Shown piece after piece: positions 7,610 to 16,697 of a stretch of DNA of 64,000 nucleotides (position 1 is the stretch's first letter; each line of letters begins with the position of its first letter). Position numbers and translations under genes: made by a program. The notes under the pieces were generated by a model. It was not told where the DNA came from. It was given only the letters and a program-made list of their open reading frames with translations, and did no database searches. Origin of the DNA: DASXSB01 sp036506275 (GTDB lineage: Bacteria; Methylomirabilota; Methylomirabilia; Rokubacteriales; CSP1-6); contig DASXSB010000039.1 of the NCBI GenBank assembly GCA_036506275.1, positions 76,670 to 140,669 of the forward strand, given 5' to 3'.

Positions 7610-7957
7610 TCACATCTGCCAGATCGGACGCACCTCGACGTAGCCGGTCTCGCGCAGCGGAACCTTCTTCGCCCACTCGATCGCTTCCTGCTTGCTGCCG
7701 CACTCGATCAAGTAGAATCCGCCCAGGATCTCCTTCGTCTCCGCGAAGGGGCCGTCCATGACGTGGCGCTGTCCCGCCTTGACGCGGACGCGGCTCGCAT
7801 CCGCTTCCGGGCGCAGCCGACTCGCCTCGATGAACTTGCCGGCCGCGCGCAGCTCCTCTCCAAACCGCATGTGGCCCTGGATCAAAGACTCCATCTCCGC
7901 CTTCGGTGTCTGGGCGTCGGCCTTTTCCTCGCCGCAGATCAGCAACATGTAGCGCAT
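7610..7957 (-). CDS. YCII/DGPF-domain protein, partner of the ECF42 sigma factor
   Basis: A 115-residue single-domain protein beginning MRYMLLICGEEK, with the family signature HVMDGPFAETKEILGGFYLIE at about 65-85 and ending YVEVRPIWQM. YCII-related proteins have a ferredoxin-like fold and a putative His/Asp site; the DGPF branch is the usual neighbour and target of ECF42 sigma factors. ATG at 7957 has GGAGG six bases upstream; the longer frame to 7999 is not needed. It is the first gene of the pair and lies directly behind a sequence matching the ECF42 promoter, so it and the sigma gene probably form an autoregulated unit. Confidence 0.93.
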   Translation of the reverse strand: MRYMLLICGEEKADAQTPKAEMESLIQGHMRFGEELRAAGKFIEASRLRPEADASRVRVKAGQRHVMDGPFAETKEILGGFYLIECGSKQEAIEWAKKVPLRETGYVEVRPIWQM

Positions 7958-8006
7958 GGGACCTCCTCTATCGTCGTGTGGCCGCGACGCGGCCTTCACC
8001 CAGTAC

Positions 8007-8033
8007 GACGCCGACGACAGCCTCGGATCGACA
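8007..8033 (-). promoter_or_regulatory. Predicted ECF42 promoter
   Basis: On the minus strand TGTCGA (8033-8028) is followed after 17 bases by CGTC (8010-8007). From memory, the motif reported for ECF42 in Streptomyces is TGTCGA at -35 and CG(A/T)C at -10, so both halves match with normal spacing. Transcription would start near 8000 and leave a leader of about 45 bases before the YCII gene, implying that the sigma factor controls its own operon. Confidence 0.6.
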
Positions 8034-8053
8034 TCGCGCGGCCGGGTGGGGGA

Positions 8054-8794
8054 CTAGCGCCGCGCGATCAGGCGCCGGAAGACGGCGCCGTACTCGAACC
8101 CATAGCCGTTCGCCACCTCCGCCGCGCTCCGCTTCACGCGCTCGCCGATCGTGTGTCCGGCCGGGACGTTGAAGCCGGGGATCTGGGTCTCGTGACGGAC
8201 GAGGGCGGCGATCTGGCGGTCGATGGCATCGGTGACGTCGACGATGACGTTCGGCTCGTCCATGCCCCAGTACCAGAGCTCGCGGACCTTGTGCGGCTCC
8301 AGCTTGTCCCGCGTGATCTGCTCGGAAAAGTGCAGGTGATCGCGGGCGTAGGGATAGACGGCGTCGGTGGTGACGATGCCGGCCTTGCGGTGGTCGCGGT
8401 GCTGAAAGCCATGAATCCGGTACGGGTCGTGGACGAAGACCGTGTGGGGGCGGTAACGGCGGAGGGCGGCCACGACGTCGCCGAGAAAGTCACGGCTCTC
8501 CTCGAGCTGGCCGTCCGGGTAGCCGAGCATGACGACGTGACGAACGCCCATGAAATCGGCGGCCGCACGCTGCTCGCTCGCCCGGCGGTTCGCCAGCTCG
8601 GCCGCCGTGAGCGATCGGTCGGCGGTGCCGGCATCGCCGTTGGTGCACAGCACGTAGGTGACCTCGCAGCCGGCGGCCACCCACTTCGCCACCACGCCGC
8701 CGGAGCCGATCTCGGCGTCGTCGGGATGGGCGAAGATCACCATGGCGCGGTCGGGCACATCGGTCACGATGTCGAGCTTGCGGTCGGTGGTCAT
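8054..8794 (-). CDS. PIG-L/LmbE-family deacetylase
   Basis: Zinc-dependent N-deacetylase of 246 residues. The hallmark AHPDDAEIGSGG (about 22-33) supplies metal ligands His and Asp, and HRDHRKAG further on carries the third ligand His. Relatives remove acetyl groups from GlcNAc-linked small molecules (MshB, BshB, PIG-L) and others act on undefined N-acyl substrates; the actual substrate is not evident here. ATG at 8794 has only a weak GGGT upstream. It is divergent from the MaoC-like gene and is not obviously part of an operon. The closing region GYGFEYGAVFRRL is usual for the family in soil bacteria. Confidence 0.92.
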   Translation of the reverse strand: MTTDRKLDIVTDVPDRAMVIFAHPDDAEIGSGGVVAKWVAAGCEVTYVLCTNGDAGTADRSLTAAELANRRASEQRAAADFMGVRHVVMLGYPDGQLEESRDFLGDVVAALRRYRPHTVFVHDPYRIHGFQHRDHRKAGIVTTDAVYPYARDHLHFSEQITRDKLEPHKVRELWYWGMDEPNVIVDVTDAIDRQIAALVRHETQIPGFNVPAGHTIGERVKRSAAEVANGYGFEYGAVFRRLIARR

Positions 8795-8878
8795 GACCCG
8801 ATTGTAAGACGCTCCGAGCGGCGGACTTGTCGCAAGCGGGGAGGGTGCTAGCATACGAGGCCGTCGCCCCGGAGGGCC

Positions 8879-9745
8879 ATGATGACCACGACCGCGTTCG
8901 ATATCGAGGATTTGAAAGCGCACATCGGCCGCAAGCAAACGGCCACGGACGTCCTTCATCCCGGCCCCGCCAATCTCCTGCGGCTGGCCCTGGGCCGTCC
9001 GGAGCCCGAGTTCCGGGACGGTGACGCGCTCCCCCCGGCCTGGCTCGCCCTCTACTTCCTCCCTCGCTTCGCCACCGCGGAGCTCCGGCCGGATGGGACG
9101 CCCCGCGACACCGGTGTCATCCCCGTGATGCCGTTGCCGCGGCGCATGTTCGCGGGTGAGCGCGTTCGGGTGCACCGGCCGCTTCGCATCGGCGACGCCG
9201 TGCGCCGCGAGACCGAGCTGGCCGACATCTCGATGAAGAGCGGCGGCACCGGCACCCTCGTGTTCGCGACCGTCACCAGCCGCGTGCTCGACGTGCGGGG
9301 CGTGGCGGTGGAGGAGGAGCGCCGCACGGTCTTTCGCGAAGAGGTGAAGACGGGCGAAGGGAACCAGGCGCCGCGGCGTGAGCCCGCGCCCGGCGACGTG
9401 CCGTGGCGACGGAGCGTGACGCCGGATCCCGTGGTCCTCTTTCGCTTCTCGGCGCTCACGTTCAACAGTCACCGGATCCACTACGATCGCGCGTGGGCGA
9501 TGGACGTGGAAGGCTATCCCGGCCTCGTCGTGCACGGGCCGCTGACGACGACGTTGCTCGTCGACTTCGCGCGCGATCAGAACCCGGGGCGCACGATCGT
9601 CGGCTACGCGACCCAGGCCCGGGCGCCGCTGTTCGACAACGCGTCCTTCGAGCTGCGCGGGCGGCCGAGCGCGCGTGGGTGCGAGCTGTGGGCGGTGACG
9701 CCTCACGGCACCGTGGCGATGAGCGCGGAGATCGAGCTCGCGTGA
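8879..9745 (+). CDS. MaoC-like acyl-CoA hydratase with FAS1-type dehydratase domain
   Basis: A 288-residue double hot-dog protein. The N-terminal half (about 10-150) is a FAS1-like dehydratase domain with LPRRMFAGERVRVHRPLRIGD; the C-terminal half carries the MaoC active-site pattern FSALTFNSHRIHYDRAWA, with the catalytic Asn/His pair, followed by GYPGLVVHGPL. Relatives include itaconyl-CoA/mesaconyl-C4-CoA hydratase and mitochondrial Htd2. It probably hydrates an unsaturated acyl-CoA; which one cannot be told. GGAGGG precedes ATG at 8879, and a second ATG follows immediately. A large inverted repeat begins shortly after its stop. Confidence 0.85.
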   Translation: MMTTTAFDIEDLKAHIGRKQTATDVLHPGPANLLRLALGRPEPEFRDGDALPPAWLALYFLPRFATAELRPDGTPRDTGVIPVMPLPRRMFAGERVRVHRPLRIGDAVRRETELADISMKSGGTGTLVFATVTSRVLDVRGVAVEEERRTVFREEVKTGEGNQAPRREPAPGDVPWRRSVTPDPVVLFRFSALTFNSHRIHYDRAWAMDVEGYPGLVVHGPLTTTLLVDFARDQNPGRTIVGYATQARAPLFDNASFELRGRPSARGCELWAVTPHGTVAMSAEIELA

Positions 9746-9761
9746 CGTGCGCGCGTCGCGG

Positions 9762-9904
9762 CGGGCGGGGGTGTGGCAGGCGCTGCCGGACCACGCGGGG
9801 GGCGTGCGGGTCTCCGGCTGGGACTGGGCTCCATCCGGGCGCGCGGGGCTCGCCGAGCGGGTTGAGGGAAACGGGTCCGGCAGCGCCTGCCACACCCCCG
9901 CCCG
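9762..9904. repeat. Perfect 31-bp inverted repeat with 81-base loop
   Basis: Arms 9762-9792 and 9874-9904 are exact reverse complements over 31 bases (core TGTGGCAGGCGCTGCCGGA). The whole element is 143 bp in the gap between the MaoC-like and monooxygenase genes. There is no T-run, the stem is far longer than a terminator needs, and no reading frame is evident inside. It could be a MITE-like or REP-like mobile palindrome or a structured RNA. I saw no second copy in this window. Confidence 0.75.
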
Positions 9905-9989
9905 GCGGCGGCCGCGGGCGCTACGCGGCGTGCGGTCCTAACGGCGAGACGTTCGAGTGAACGGGAGATCCGGGTAGAGGAGGAGCGCG

Positions 9990-10298
9990 ATGGCGGAGGT
10001 GGTGACGGTGGTGGCGAAGATTCGGGCGGCGAAGGGGAAGGGGGATGCGCTGGCGGCGCTCCTCCGGGAGCAGGCGGCGGCGGTCCGCAAGGCGGAGCCG
10101 GGGTGCATCGTCTACCGGCCGCATCGGTCCACCAAGGATCCCGAGCTCTTCCTGTTCTACGAGCAATACAAGGACGAGGCCGCTCTCGACGCCCATCGCA
10201 AGGCGCCGCATCTCGCCGCCTATCGCGAGCGTCGCGAGCGCGAAGGCCTCACCGAGGGCGCGGTGGAGGTCGACATCTACCGCGCGCTCACCGACTAG
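9990..10298 (+). CDS. ABM-family (YgiN-like) monooxygenase
   Basis: A 102-residue dimeric alpha-beta-barrel protein of the antibiotic biosynthesis monooxygenase family: begins VVTVVAKIRAAKGKGDALAALL, has the central EPGCIVYRPHRS and FLFYEQYKDEAALDAHRKAPH, where His at the end is the family landmark. Members oxidise quinols or aromatic intermediates without a cofactor, or scavenge electrophiles; the substrate is unknown. A GAGGAGGAG site precedes the ATG. The SDR gene starts 5 bases downstream, so the two form an operon and probably act on the same compound. Confidence 0.9.
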   Translation: MAEVVTVVAKIRAAKGKGDALAALLREQAAAVRKAEPGCIVYRPHRSTKDPELFLFYEQYKDEAALDAHRKAPHLAAYRERREREGLTEGAVEVDIYRALTD

Positions 10299-10303
10299 CC
10301 GCG

Positions 10304-11218
10304 ATGCTGAGCCTGTCCGGAAAGGCGGCGGTCGTCACGGGAGCGGGAAGCGGCATCGGGCGTGGGATCGCGCTCGCCTTCGCCAAGGCGGGCGCCGATG
10401 TCCTGTGCGCGGACATCGCGCCGGAGCGGGCGGAGGACACGGCGCGGATGATTCGCGAGCTCGGACGCAAGGCGCTCGCGTGCGCGGTGGACGTGCGCAA
10501 CAAGGCCGAGGTGGGCGCGATGGCGACGCGCGCCAGTCGCGAGCTGGGAGCGCTCGACGTCTGCGTCGCCAACGCCGGCATCGGGCGCGGCGGCACCGTC
10601 CTCACGATGACCGAAGAAGACTGGGACACCCTCATCGACGTGAACCTCACCGGGGTGTTCCTCACCGTGCAGGCGTGCGCGCGCGAGATGGTGCGACACA
10701 ACCGCGGCGGCCGCGTCATCGCCATCTCGTCGCTGGCGGCCGAGCGTCCGGTCGCCGTTCTCTTCGCGTACTGCGCCGCGAAGGCGGGAGTGCGGATGAT
10801 GGCTCGCTGCTGGGCGCAGGAACTGGCGCCCTTCGGGATCACCGTCAACAGCATCGGCCCCGGTGTCATCGACACGCCGCTCGCGGCCGGCCTCATCGGC
10901 GAGGGGGAGCAGCGGGCGCGCTACGAGCAGATGGTGCCGATGGGCCGCGTGGGTTATCCGGAGGACATCGGCCGTCTCGCGTGCTGGCTGGCCAGCAACG
11001 AGGCGGAATACGTCACCGGGACCTACAACCTGATCGACGGCGGCCTCGGCGATCGGGCGGGGTTCGGAGTCGAGTCGCCGCAGGGCCAGCAGCAGGCGCT
11101 GATCCGCGAGGCGCGCACGAAGATGAGCGGTGAAGATCTGCTCCGTCTCGTGGACGCGCGGGCGACGCAGCGGATCGAGGAGATCAACCGCGAGCGCGCG
11201 GCCCGCGGTCTTCAGTAG
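10304..11218 (+). CDS. Short-chain dehydrogenase/reductase
   Basis: Classical SDR with Rossmann fold: cofactor motif TGAGSGIG (about 13-20), NAGIG, catalytic Ser in AISSLA and active-site YCAAK. The acidic CADIA after the second strand favours NAD(H). At 304 residues it is longer than the usual 250 because of a C-terminal helical tail (QALIREARTKMSGEDLLRLVDARA) not found in typical members. It oxidises or reduces an unidentified hydroxy/keto substrate. It is paired with the monooxygenase gene and convergent with the aldo-keto reductase. Confidence 0.92.
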   Translation: MLSLSGKAAVVTGAGSGIGRGIALAFAKAGADVLCADIAPERAEDTARMIRELGRKALACAVDVRNKAEVGAMATRASRELGALDVCVANAGIGRGGTVLTMTEEDWDTLIDVNLTGVFLTVQACAREMVRHNRGGRVIAISSLAAERPVAVLFAYCAAKAGVRMMARCWAQELAPFGITVNSIGPGVIDTPLAAGLIGEGEQRARYEQMVPMGRVGYPEDIGRLACWLASNEAEYVTGTYNLIDGGLGDRAGFGVESPQGQQQALIREARTKMSGEDLLRLVDARATQRIEEINRERAARGLQ

Positions 11219-11232
11219 CCTCGCCGGAACGG

Positions 11233-12102
11233 CTAGGTCGGTATCCCGAACAGCGACGTGAGGCGCCGGGCGGCGACGAGCGGCGCCATCAGTTCGTCGG
11301 CGGGGCGATGGCCCTGGAACCGCTGGGCGGCGTCGAGGAACTTCGGCAGCAGGTGAACGTCGCCCACGGTGTTCAGGAAGATCCCGGGCACCCCCAGCGC
11401 CCAGTGGACGGCGTGGTCGATGTCCTCCTGCGCCTCCAGAGGCTGGTACCACGTGGCGTGCGTGCGCTCCGTCGTGGCCCACGGCCCGCGCGCGATGGAC
11501 TTGATGATCTGCACGGCGACGTCGCGCTCGCGGCAGAGCGCGAGCAGATCCTCGACGTTCTTCCGGTAGCGATCGTTCTGCGCGAGCAGAAAGTTGTAGG
11601 GAAAGAGCACGGAGTCGAAATCGTAGCGCGCCAGGCTGTGCCGATGCATGGCCGCGATGTTCCAGCCGTGACCGGTGACACCCAAGAATCGCACCAGACG
11701 CTGCTCGCGGGCCTCGATCAACGCCTCCAGCGCCCCGCCCGGACCCATGGCCCTGTCCCAGTCGTCGGGATGGCCGAGGGAGTGGAGCTGGATGAGATCG
11801 ATGTGATCGGTGCGCAGGCGATCGAGCGAGCGCTCGATGTCCTCGTGAGCCTCGCCGCGCGTGCGCGCGGCCGTCTTGGTGGCGAGGAAGAAGTCCCGGC
11901 GGTGACGCGCCATCCAGGGTCCGATGCGGAGCTCGGAGTCGCCGTAGCGCGGGGCGGTGTCGATGTGGTTCACGCCGAAGCGGAGGAGGACGTCGAGCGT
12001 GCGGTCGGCCTCGGCCTGATCCACGCGCGCGAGGGCGGCGGCGCCGAAGAGCGTCACCGTGCTCGCGTGGCCCGTGCGTCCGAACCGCCGCCGCTCGATC
12101 AC
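11233..12102 (-). CDS. Aldo-keto reductase
   Basis: NADP-dependent oxidoreductase of 289 residues with the (beta/alpha)8 fold. The catalytic tetrad is visible as Asp and Tyr in [12 protein letters not shown], Lys in FFLATKT and His in LIQLHSLG. It resembles the AKR group encoded by soil bacteria beside solute-binding proteins rather than a characterised sugar reductase. The start is GTG at 12102, which overlaps the stop of the binding-protein gene by GTGA, so the two are coupled and the reductase may process what that protein imports. It has a full C-terminus ([11 protein letters not shown]). Confidence 0.9.
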   Translation of the reverse strand: MIERRRFGRTGHASTVTLFGAAALARVDQAEADRTLDVLLRFGVNHIDTAPRYGDSELRIGPWMARHRRDFFLATKTAARTRGEAHEDIERSLDRLRTDHIDLIQLHSLGHPDDWDRAMGPGGALEALIEAREQRLVRFLGVTGHGWNIAAMHRHSLARYDFDSVLFPYNFLLAQNDRYRKNVEDLLALCRERDVAVQIIKSIARGPWATTERTHATWYQPLEAQEDIDHAVHWALGVPGIFLNTVGDVHLLPKFLDAAQRFQGHRPADELMAPLVAARRLTSLFGIPT

Positions 12103-13622
12103 TTGAGCTTCAGATCCTCGCAGGGGGCGGCGTACGGATATCCCTCGATCAGGCCCGCGCCCGGCTGCTCGACGCGCGGTCCCACACCCCACAGGAACGC
12201 CTGCTGGAAGATGGGCGCCACCAGCACCTGATCGGCGACGATCTTCTGGATCTGGTGGAGGAGGGACTCGCGTGGCTTGCGCTCGACTTCCGCCGCCTGC
12301 CGCTGGAAGAGATCGTCGATCTCGGGCATCACCCCGTAAGCGTAGATCCCGCCCCGCGTGAAGAACGGCTCGAGGCGGGCGGCGGCGTTGCCGGCGGCGC
12401 CGGTGGCGCCGATGAGCAGCCCCTTGATCTTCTTCTCCCGCCACGCGCTCAGGAAGGAGGCGCGCTCCATCGTGCGCACCCGGGTCCGGATCCCGATCGT
12501 TTGCAGGAAGCCGCCCACGCTCTCCGCGAGTGAGGTGTAGGGCGGCAGCGGCGTCAGATCACCGGCGTCGAAGCCGTTCGGGTAGCCCGCTTCCACGACG
12601 AGTTGCTTGGCGCGTTTGGGATCGTAGGGCGGTGGGTCCACCGCCAGCGCGAAGTCGAACGACGGCGGCACGAAACCGCCGGTGATCTTCCCGAGCCCGA
12701 GCATCTCCGCCTGGTTGATCGTTTGACGATCGATGGCGAGGCTGGCGGCCAGGCGCACGCGGCGATCGTGCCAGGGGGACTTCTGATCCCACTGATCGAG
12801 GAAATCGAGCCAGTAGATTCCGTACAGGAGCGGCGCCACCACCTTGACGCCCGGTGTGCGCCGGAGCTCCTCGGCGATCGGCCCTCCGAAGAGATACGCG
12901 AGGTCGACTTCGCCCGTCTTCACGGCGGCCGCCCGCGTGCTCTCGTCGGGGATGCTGCGCATCACGAGGCGCTTCACCGACGGCGCCTTCCGCCAGTAGT
13001 CGGGAAACGCCTCCAGCACCAGCTCGACCCCGGGATTGAACGACACGAACTTGTACGGCCCGGCTCCCACCGGAGCCTTCTTGTACCCCTCCTCGCCGAC
13101 TTTCTCGATGTACTTGCGCGGAACGATCCAGCCGGCGCCGGTGGCCGACGTGCCGTAGAAGGCCATGAAGTCCGGCCACGGTGCCTTCAGAACGAAGCGG
13201 ACGCGGTTGGGCGCCACCACCTGCACGTCCTTGATCTTGTCGTGGAGCAGCTTGGCGCCGCTGCCCTTGTAGCGCTCGTAGGAAAACTTCACGTCGTCGG
13301 CCGTCACGGGATCGCCGTTGTGGAAGCGCGCGTTCTTCCGAAGGACGAAGTCATAGGCAAGGCCGTCCTTGGACGCGGACCACGACTCCGCCAGGCTCGG
13401 CGTGTTGAGGCCGCCCGGCATCGGCTTCACGAGCGCGTCGTGGAGCGCGTAGAGGACCATGAAGGGGGTGATGAGCGCTTCCGTCTCCACGGGGTCCACC
13501 CACCGCGAGACGAGCGTCACGTGAAGCCCGATCGTCATCGTCCCATCGGTGGCCGCCCGCGCGCTGACGCCACCGACGAGCACGACGGGGAGGACGAAGC
13601 CGAGAACGAGACGAACACGCAT
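12099..13622 (-). CDS. Family-5 ABC solute-binding protein (peptide/opine type), no permease nearby
   Basis: Periplasmic binding protein of 507 residues. Signal peptide [23 protein letters not shown], then SBP family 5 landmarks: [50 protein letters not shown] and [16 protein letters not shown]. Such proteins feed Dpp/Opp-type importers with peptides, opines or other small organics. GGGAGGTG precedes the ATG. No permease or ATPase adjoins it; its operon partner is an aldo-keto reductase. It is a clear paralogue of the protein at 41982-43526 (shared stretches such as [11 protein letters not shown]). Confidence 0.93.
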   Translation of the reverse strand: MRVRLVLGFVLPVVLVGGVSARAATDGTMTIGLHVTLVSRWVDPVETEALITPFMVLYALHDALVKPMPGGLNTPSLAESWSASKDGLAYDFVLRKNARFHNGDPVTADDVKFSYERYKGSGAKLLHDKIKDVQVVAPNRVRFVLKAPWPDFMAFYGTSATGAGWIVPRKYIEKVGEEGYKKAPVGAGPYKFVSFNPGVELVLEAFPDYWRKAPSVKRLVMRSIPDESTRAAAVKTGEVDLAYLFGGPIAEELRRTPGVKVVAPLLYGIYWLDFLDQWDQKSPWHDRRVRLAASLAIDRQTINQAEMLGLGKITGGFVPPSFDFALAVDPPPYDPKRAKQLVVEAGYPNGFDAGDLTPLPPYTSLAESVGGFLQTIGIRTRVRTMERASFLSAWREKKIKGLLIGATGAAGNAAARLEPFFTRGGIYAYGVMPEIDDLFQRQAAEVERKPRESLLHQIQKIVADQVLVAPIFQQAFLWGVGPRVEQPGAGLIEGYPYAAPCEDLKLK

Positions 13623-13756
13623 TCGAGCGCACCTCCCGTGAGCGATCCTGTGGCGCGAACAGTAGCGCAAGGAGCACGGCGCGGCAATGCGCCTCCCGCC
13701 CCGCGCGACGTCCTGGTATTGTAGCCGGCACTCCACGCCCCCGACGGAGGCCGGTC

Positions 13757-15355
13757 ATGAGCCATGTGAGCGGACGTGCATTCTCGATCCTGGCGTTGCT
13801 GATACTGCTGCTGGCGCTCGGGGCCGCGGCGGGGGCGCAGGAGAAGCCGCGCTCGGGCGGAGAGCTGGTGTTCGTGGTGCCGGCGGAACCGCCCAGCTTC
13901 GACGCCCATCGAGAAGAGACGTTCGGGATGCTCCATCCCGCCGCCCCTCACTACAACACGCTCCTACGCGTGGATCCCTTCGACCGCACCGGCACCAAGT
14001 TCATCGGCGATCTCGCGGAATCCTGGACCGCCTCTCCCGACAAGCGCACGTACACGTTCAAGCTGCGCCCGGGCGTGAAGTTCCACGATGGGAGCCTGCT
14101 GACGTCCGCCGACGTGAAGGCATCGTACGACCACATCATCTTCCCCCCACCGGGCGTGGCCTCCAGCCGACAGGCCGCGTATCGACTGGTGGAAGCGGTG
14201 GAGGCGCCCACCCCGGACACGGTGGTCTTCCGCCTGAAGTGGCACGAGGCCTCCTTCCTCGCCAACGTCTCGTCGCCCTGGAACTGGATCTACAAGGCCG
14301 AGATCCTCGCCAAGGACCCGCGCTGGTACGAGAAGAACGTGATGGGTACCGGTCCCTTCAAGTTCGTCGAGTACGCGCGAGGATCGCACTGGGTGGGCCA
14401 TAAGAATCCGGACTACTGGGACAAGGGCAAGCCCTATCTCGACGGCTACCGGGCGCTCTTCATCAAGGATCCGTCCGCGCAGGTGGCGGCCATTCGCGGA
14501 GAGCGGGCGATGATCCAGTTCAGGGGGTTCAGCCCCTCCGAGCGCGATCAGCTCGTGGCCGCCCTCGGCAAGAAGATCACCGTCCAGGAGAGCCCGTGGA
14601 ACTGCTCCATCCAGGTCGCCCTCAACCAGGAGAAGAAGCCGTTCCAGGACAAGCGCGTGCGGCGCGCGCTCACGCTCGCCCTCGACCGCTGGAACGGGTC
14701 GAAGGCGCTCTCGCGGATTGCGATCGTGAAGGACGTGGCGGGCATCCAGGTGCCGGGAACGCCGTGGGCGACGCCGCCGGAGGAGCTGAGCCGGCTCGCC
14801 GGCTACGGCACCGACATCACGGCCGCCCGCAACGAGGCGCGCCGTCTCCTCAAGGAGGCGGGCGCGGAGAATCTCTCATTCACGTTGCTCAATCGCGCGG
14901 TGCCGATGCCGTACGAGCCCGTCGGGGTCTGGCTCATCGATCAGTGGCGGCAGGTCGGCGTCACCGTGAAGCAGACCGTGCTGGAATCCGCGGCGTGGTT
15001 GCTCGCCCAGAAGAACGGCGAGTTCGAGGTGTCCACGAACGCGCCGTGCAACTCCATCGTCGAGCCCGACATGGATCTGCACTGGTTCCTGACGACGTCA
15101 CCGGTCAACTTCAGTCGTCACAAGGACAAGACGCTCGACGATCTCTACCAGAAGCAGTCGGCGGCGACCGACCCCGAGGAGCGAAAGCGCTACCTACGCG
15201 CGTTCGAGAAGCGGCTCTACGACGAAGAGGTGCACTACATCCACACCTTCCAGTGGCACCGGATCATCCCGCATCTGTCGAAGGTGCACGGATGGACGGT
15301 GACGCCGAGCCATTACCTGAACAATCAGCTCGACACGGTGTGGCTCAGCGAATAG
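13757..15355 (+). CDS. Family-5 ABC solute-binding protein, solitary
   Basis: A 532-residue exported binding protein. Signal peptide with ILALLILLLALGAAAGA; domain features GELVFVVPAEPPSFDAHRE, LAESWTASPDKRTYTFKL, GTGPFKFVEYARG, FQDKRVRRALTLALDRW. It belongs to the DppA/OppA superfamily but is distinct from the two longer-range paralogues in this window. It diverges from the other binding protein and converges with the isopropylmalate-dehydrogenase-like gene, and no transport partner is present. It may use permeases encoded elsewhere. Confidence 0.92.
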   Translation: MSHVSGRAFSILALLILLLALGAAAGAQEKPRSGGELVFVVPAEPPSFDAHREETFGMLHPAAPHYNTLLRVDPFDRTGTKFIGDLAESWTASPDKRTYTFKLRPGVKFHDGSLLTSADVKASYDHIIFPPPGVASSRQAAYRLVEAVEAPTPDTVVFRLKWHEASFLANVSSPWNWIYKAEILAKDPRWYEKNVMGTGPFKFVEYARGSHWVGHKNPDYWDKGKPYLDGYRALFIKDPSAQVAAIRGERAMIQFRGFSPSERDQLVAALGKKITVQESPWNCSIQVALNQEKKPFQDKRVRRALTLALDRWNGSKALSRIAIVKDVAGIQVPGTPWATPPEELSRLAGYGTDITAARNEARRLLKEAGAENLSFTLLNRAVPMPYEPVGVWLIDQWRQVGVTVKQTVLESAAWLLAQKNGEFEVSTNAPCNSIVEPDMDLHWFLTTSPVNFSRHKDKTLDDLYQKQSAATDPEERKRYLRAFEKRLYDEEVHYIHTFQWHRIIPHLSKVHGWTVTPSHYLNNQLDTVWLSE

Positions 15356-15409
15356 CCGACGCGTCGCCCCGCGCACGTCCCGGCCGGGGGGGCGTTCCGC
15401 GGGGTGGGT

Positions 15410-16477
15410 TCACTCGTCGCTGCTCCGGTAGGCGGCGAGGACCGCCGCCGCCATCTCCGTGGTGGTGGCGGCGCCCTGCTGATCGGGCGTGAGCGTCTTG
15501 CCGTCGCGGTAGACGCGCGCGAGGGCGCGCTCGAGCCGCATCGCCTCCGTCGCCAGATCCAGATGCTCGAGCATGAGCACGGCGGACAGGATGGTGGCGG
15601 TGGGGTTCGCGATCCCCCTGCCCGCGATGTCCGGCGCCGACCCGTGCACCGACTCGAAGTACGCCCACCCGTCGCCGAAGTTTCCCGACGGCGCCACGCC
15701 GAGGCCGCCCGCGATCTCGGCGGCGACGTCGGAGAGGATGTCGCCATACTGGTTCATGCACACGACGACGTCCATCGCCCGCGGAAAGCGGATGATCCGC
15801 CGCGCCGCATCGTCGACGTGGAAGTGCTCGAAGGCAAGGTCGGGGTGCGCGCCCACCACCTCCTCCACGGTGCGGTGGAAGAGGCCGTCCGTCTCGCGAA
15901 GGACGTTCGATTTCGTGACGCAGGTGACCCGGCCGGGGTGACCACGCGCCTTGCGTTTCCGCGCGAGCGCGCACGCGAAGCGCGCGGTGCGCTCGGCGCC
16001 GGCGCGGCTCACCACCTTGACGGCGAAGCGGCCCTCCCGGAAGCGCTCGAGCGTGCGGCCGAACCGGTCGCGGAGCTCGGGTAACGCGCGCCTGAGCTCG
16101 TTCACATCGCCTTCGCGTCCGGGATAGATGCCCTCGGAATTTTCACGCACGACGACGAAGTCGATGCCCTCGGGATCGGCGAGGGGAGAGCGCATGCCCG
16201 CGTAGAACTTCGCGGGCCGCACGCCCGCCCACGCGTCCATCTCCCACCGGAGCCAGCCGACGACCGCGCTCGTGGCGGGGCCGGCGGCGCCGAACAGGAC
16301 GGCGTCAGCCTCGCGGCACGCGCGCTTGGTCGCGTCGAGGACGGGCCCGCCGGGCGCCGCCACTTGCGGCGGGGTCAGGATCCTCACGGGTATCCCGGCG
16401 GCGGTGATGATCTCGCACGTGGCCTCGACGACTTCGATGCCGATGCCTTCTCCGGGCAGCGCGACGATGGTCTTCAC
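15410..16477 (-). CDS. Isocitrate/isopropylmalate dehydrogenase-family decarboxylating enzyme
   Basis: Beta-decarboxylating dehydrogenase of 355 residues. The N-terminus TIVALPGEGIGIEVVEA carries Glu where most have GDGIG. It has FVVVRENSEGIYPGREG (substrate loop), the Mg-site motif MNQYGDILSDVAAEIAGG with its aspartates, and the NAD-site FESVHGSAPDIAGRGIANP. The sequence fits tartrate or D-malate dehydrogenase-like members as well as LeuB; no leucine genes are nearby, so a catabolic 2-hydroxyacid role is more likely. The start is GTG at 16477. It converges with the binding-protein gene. Confidence 0.9.
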   Translation of the reverse strand: MKTIVALPGEGIGIEVVEATCEIITAAGIPVRILTPPQVAAPGGPVLDATKRACREADAVLFGAAGPATSAVVGWLRWEMDAWAGVRPAKFYAGMRSPLADPEGIDFVVVRENSEGIYPGREGDVNELRRALPELRDRFGRTLERFREGRFAVKVVSRAGAERTARFACALARKRKARGHPGRVTCVTKSNVLRETDGLFHRTVEEVVGAHPDLAFEHFHVDDAARRIIRFPRAMDVVVCMNQYGDILSDVAAEIAGGLGVAPSGNFGDGWAYFESVHGSAPDIAGRGIANPTATILSAVLMLEHLDLATEAMRLERALARVYRDGKTLTPDQQGAATTTEMAAAVLAAYRSSDE

Positions 16478-16523
16478 GGCCCGGCAGCGTACCACGGGTG
16501 ACGCGCGCGCGAATCCCGTGACA

Positions 16524-16697
16524 TCACACGGCACCGTAAAAGTGCCGATATTGCCACCGTGCTTGCTGCCGCAGCGCCTCCTCCGACCACGACGTCCCGA
16601 ATCGTGCAGGGGACAGCGATGCGAGATCCATCGGCGCCTTCCCCTCCGCGATCCAGGCCGCGAGCGCGTCCCCGAGGGTGGGAGCAATCGGTACGCT
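16524..16697 (-). pseudogene. C-terminal fragment of a DAO-family FAD oxidoreductase
   Basis: About 57 residues read PTLGDALAAWIAEGKAPMDL, then SLSPARF and end at 16524. This is the closing FAD-binding helix and tail of glycine/sarcosine oxidase-like proteins (compare the intact gene at 43523-44692, whose end reads GPFSAARFA). The rest of the gene is missing upstream: the frame continues into unrelated sequence with no FAD motif. It is a deletion remnant. The remaining gap to the E1-alpha gene (16698-16926) shows no gene. Confidence 0.65.

Noticed and set aside
12603..13724. Plus-strand frame of 373 codons over the binding-protein gene
   Set aside because: Antisense shadow of a clear family-5 binding protein; low-complexity His/Arg-rich translation.
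15356..15409. G-rich stretch between convergent genes as a terminator
   Set aside because: I could not find a convincing stem followed by a T-run on either strand.
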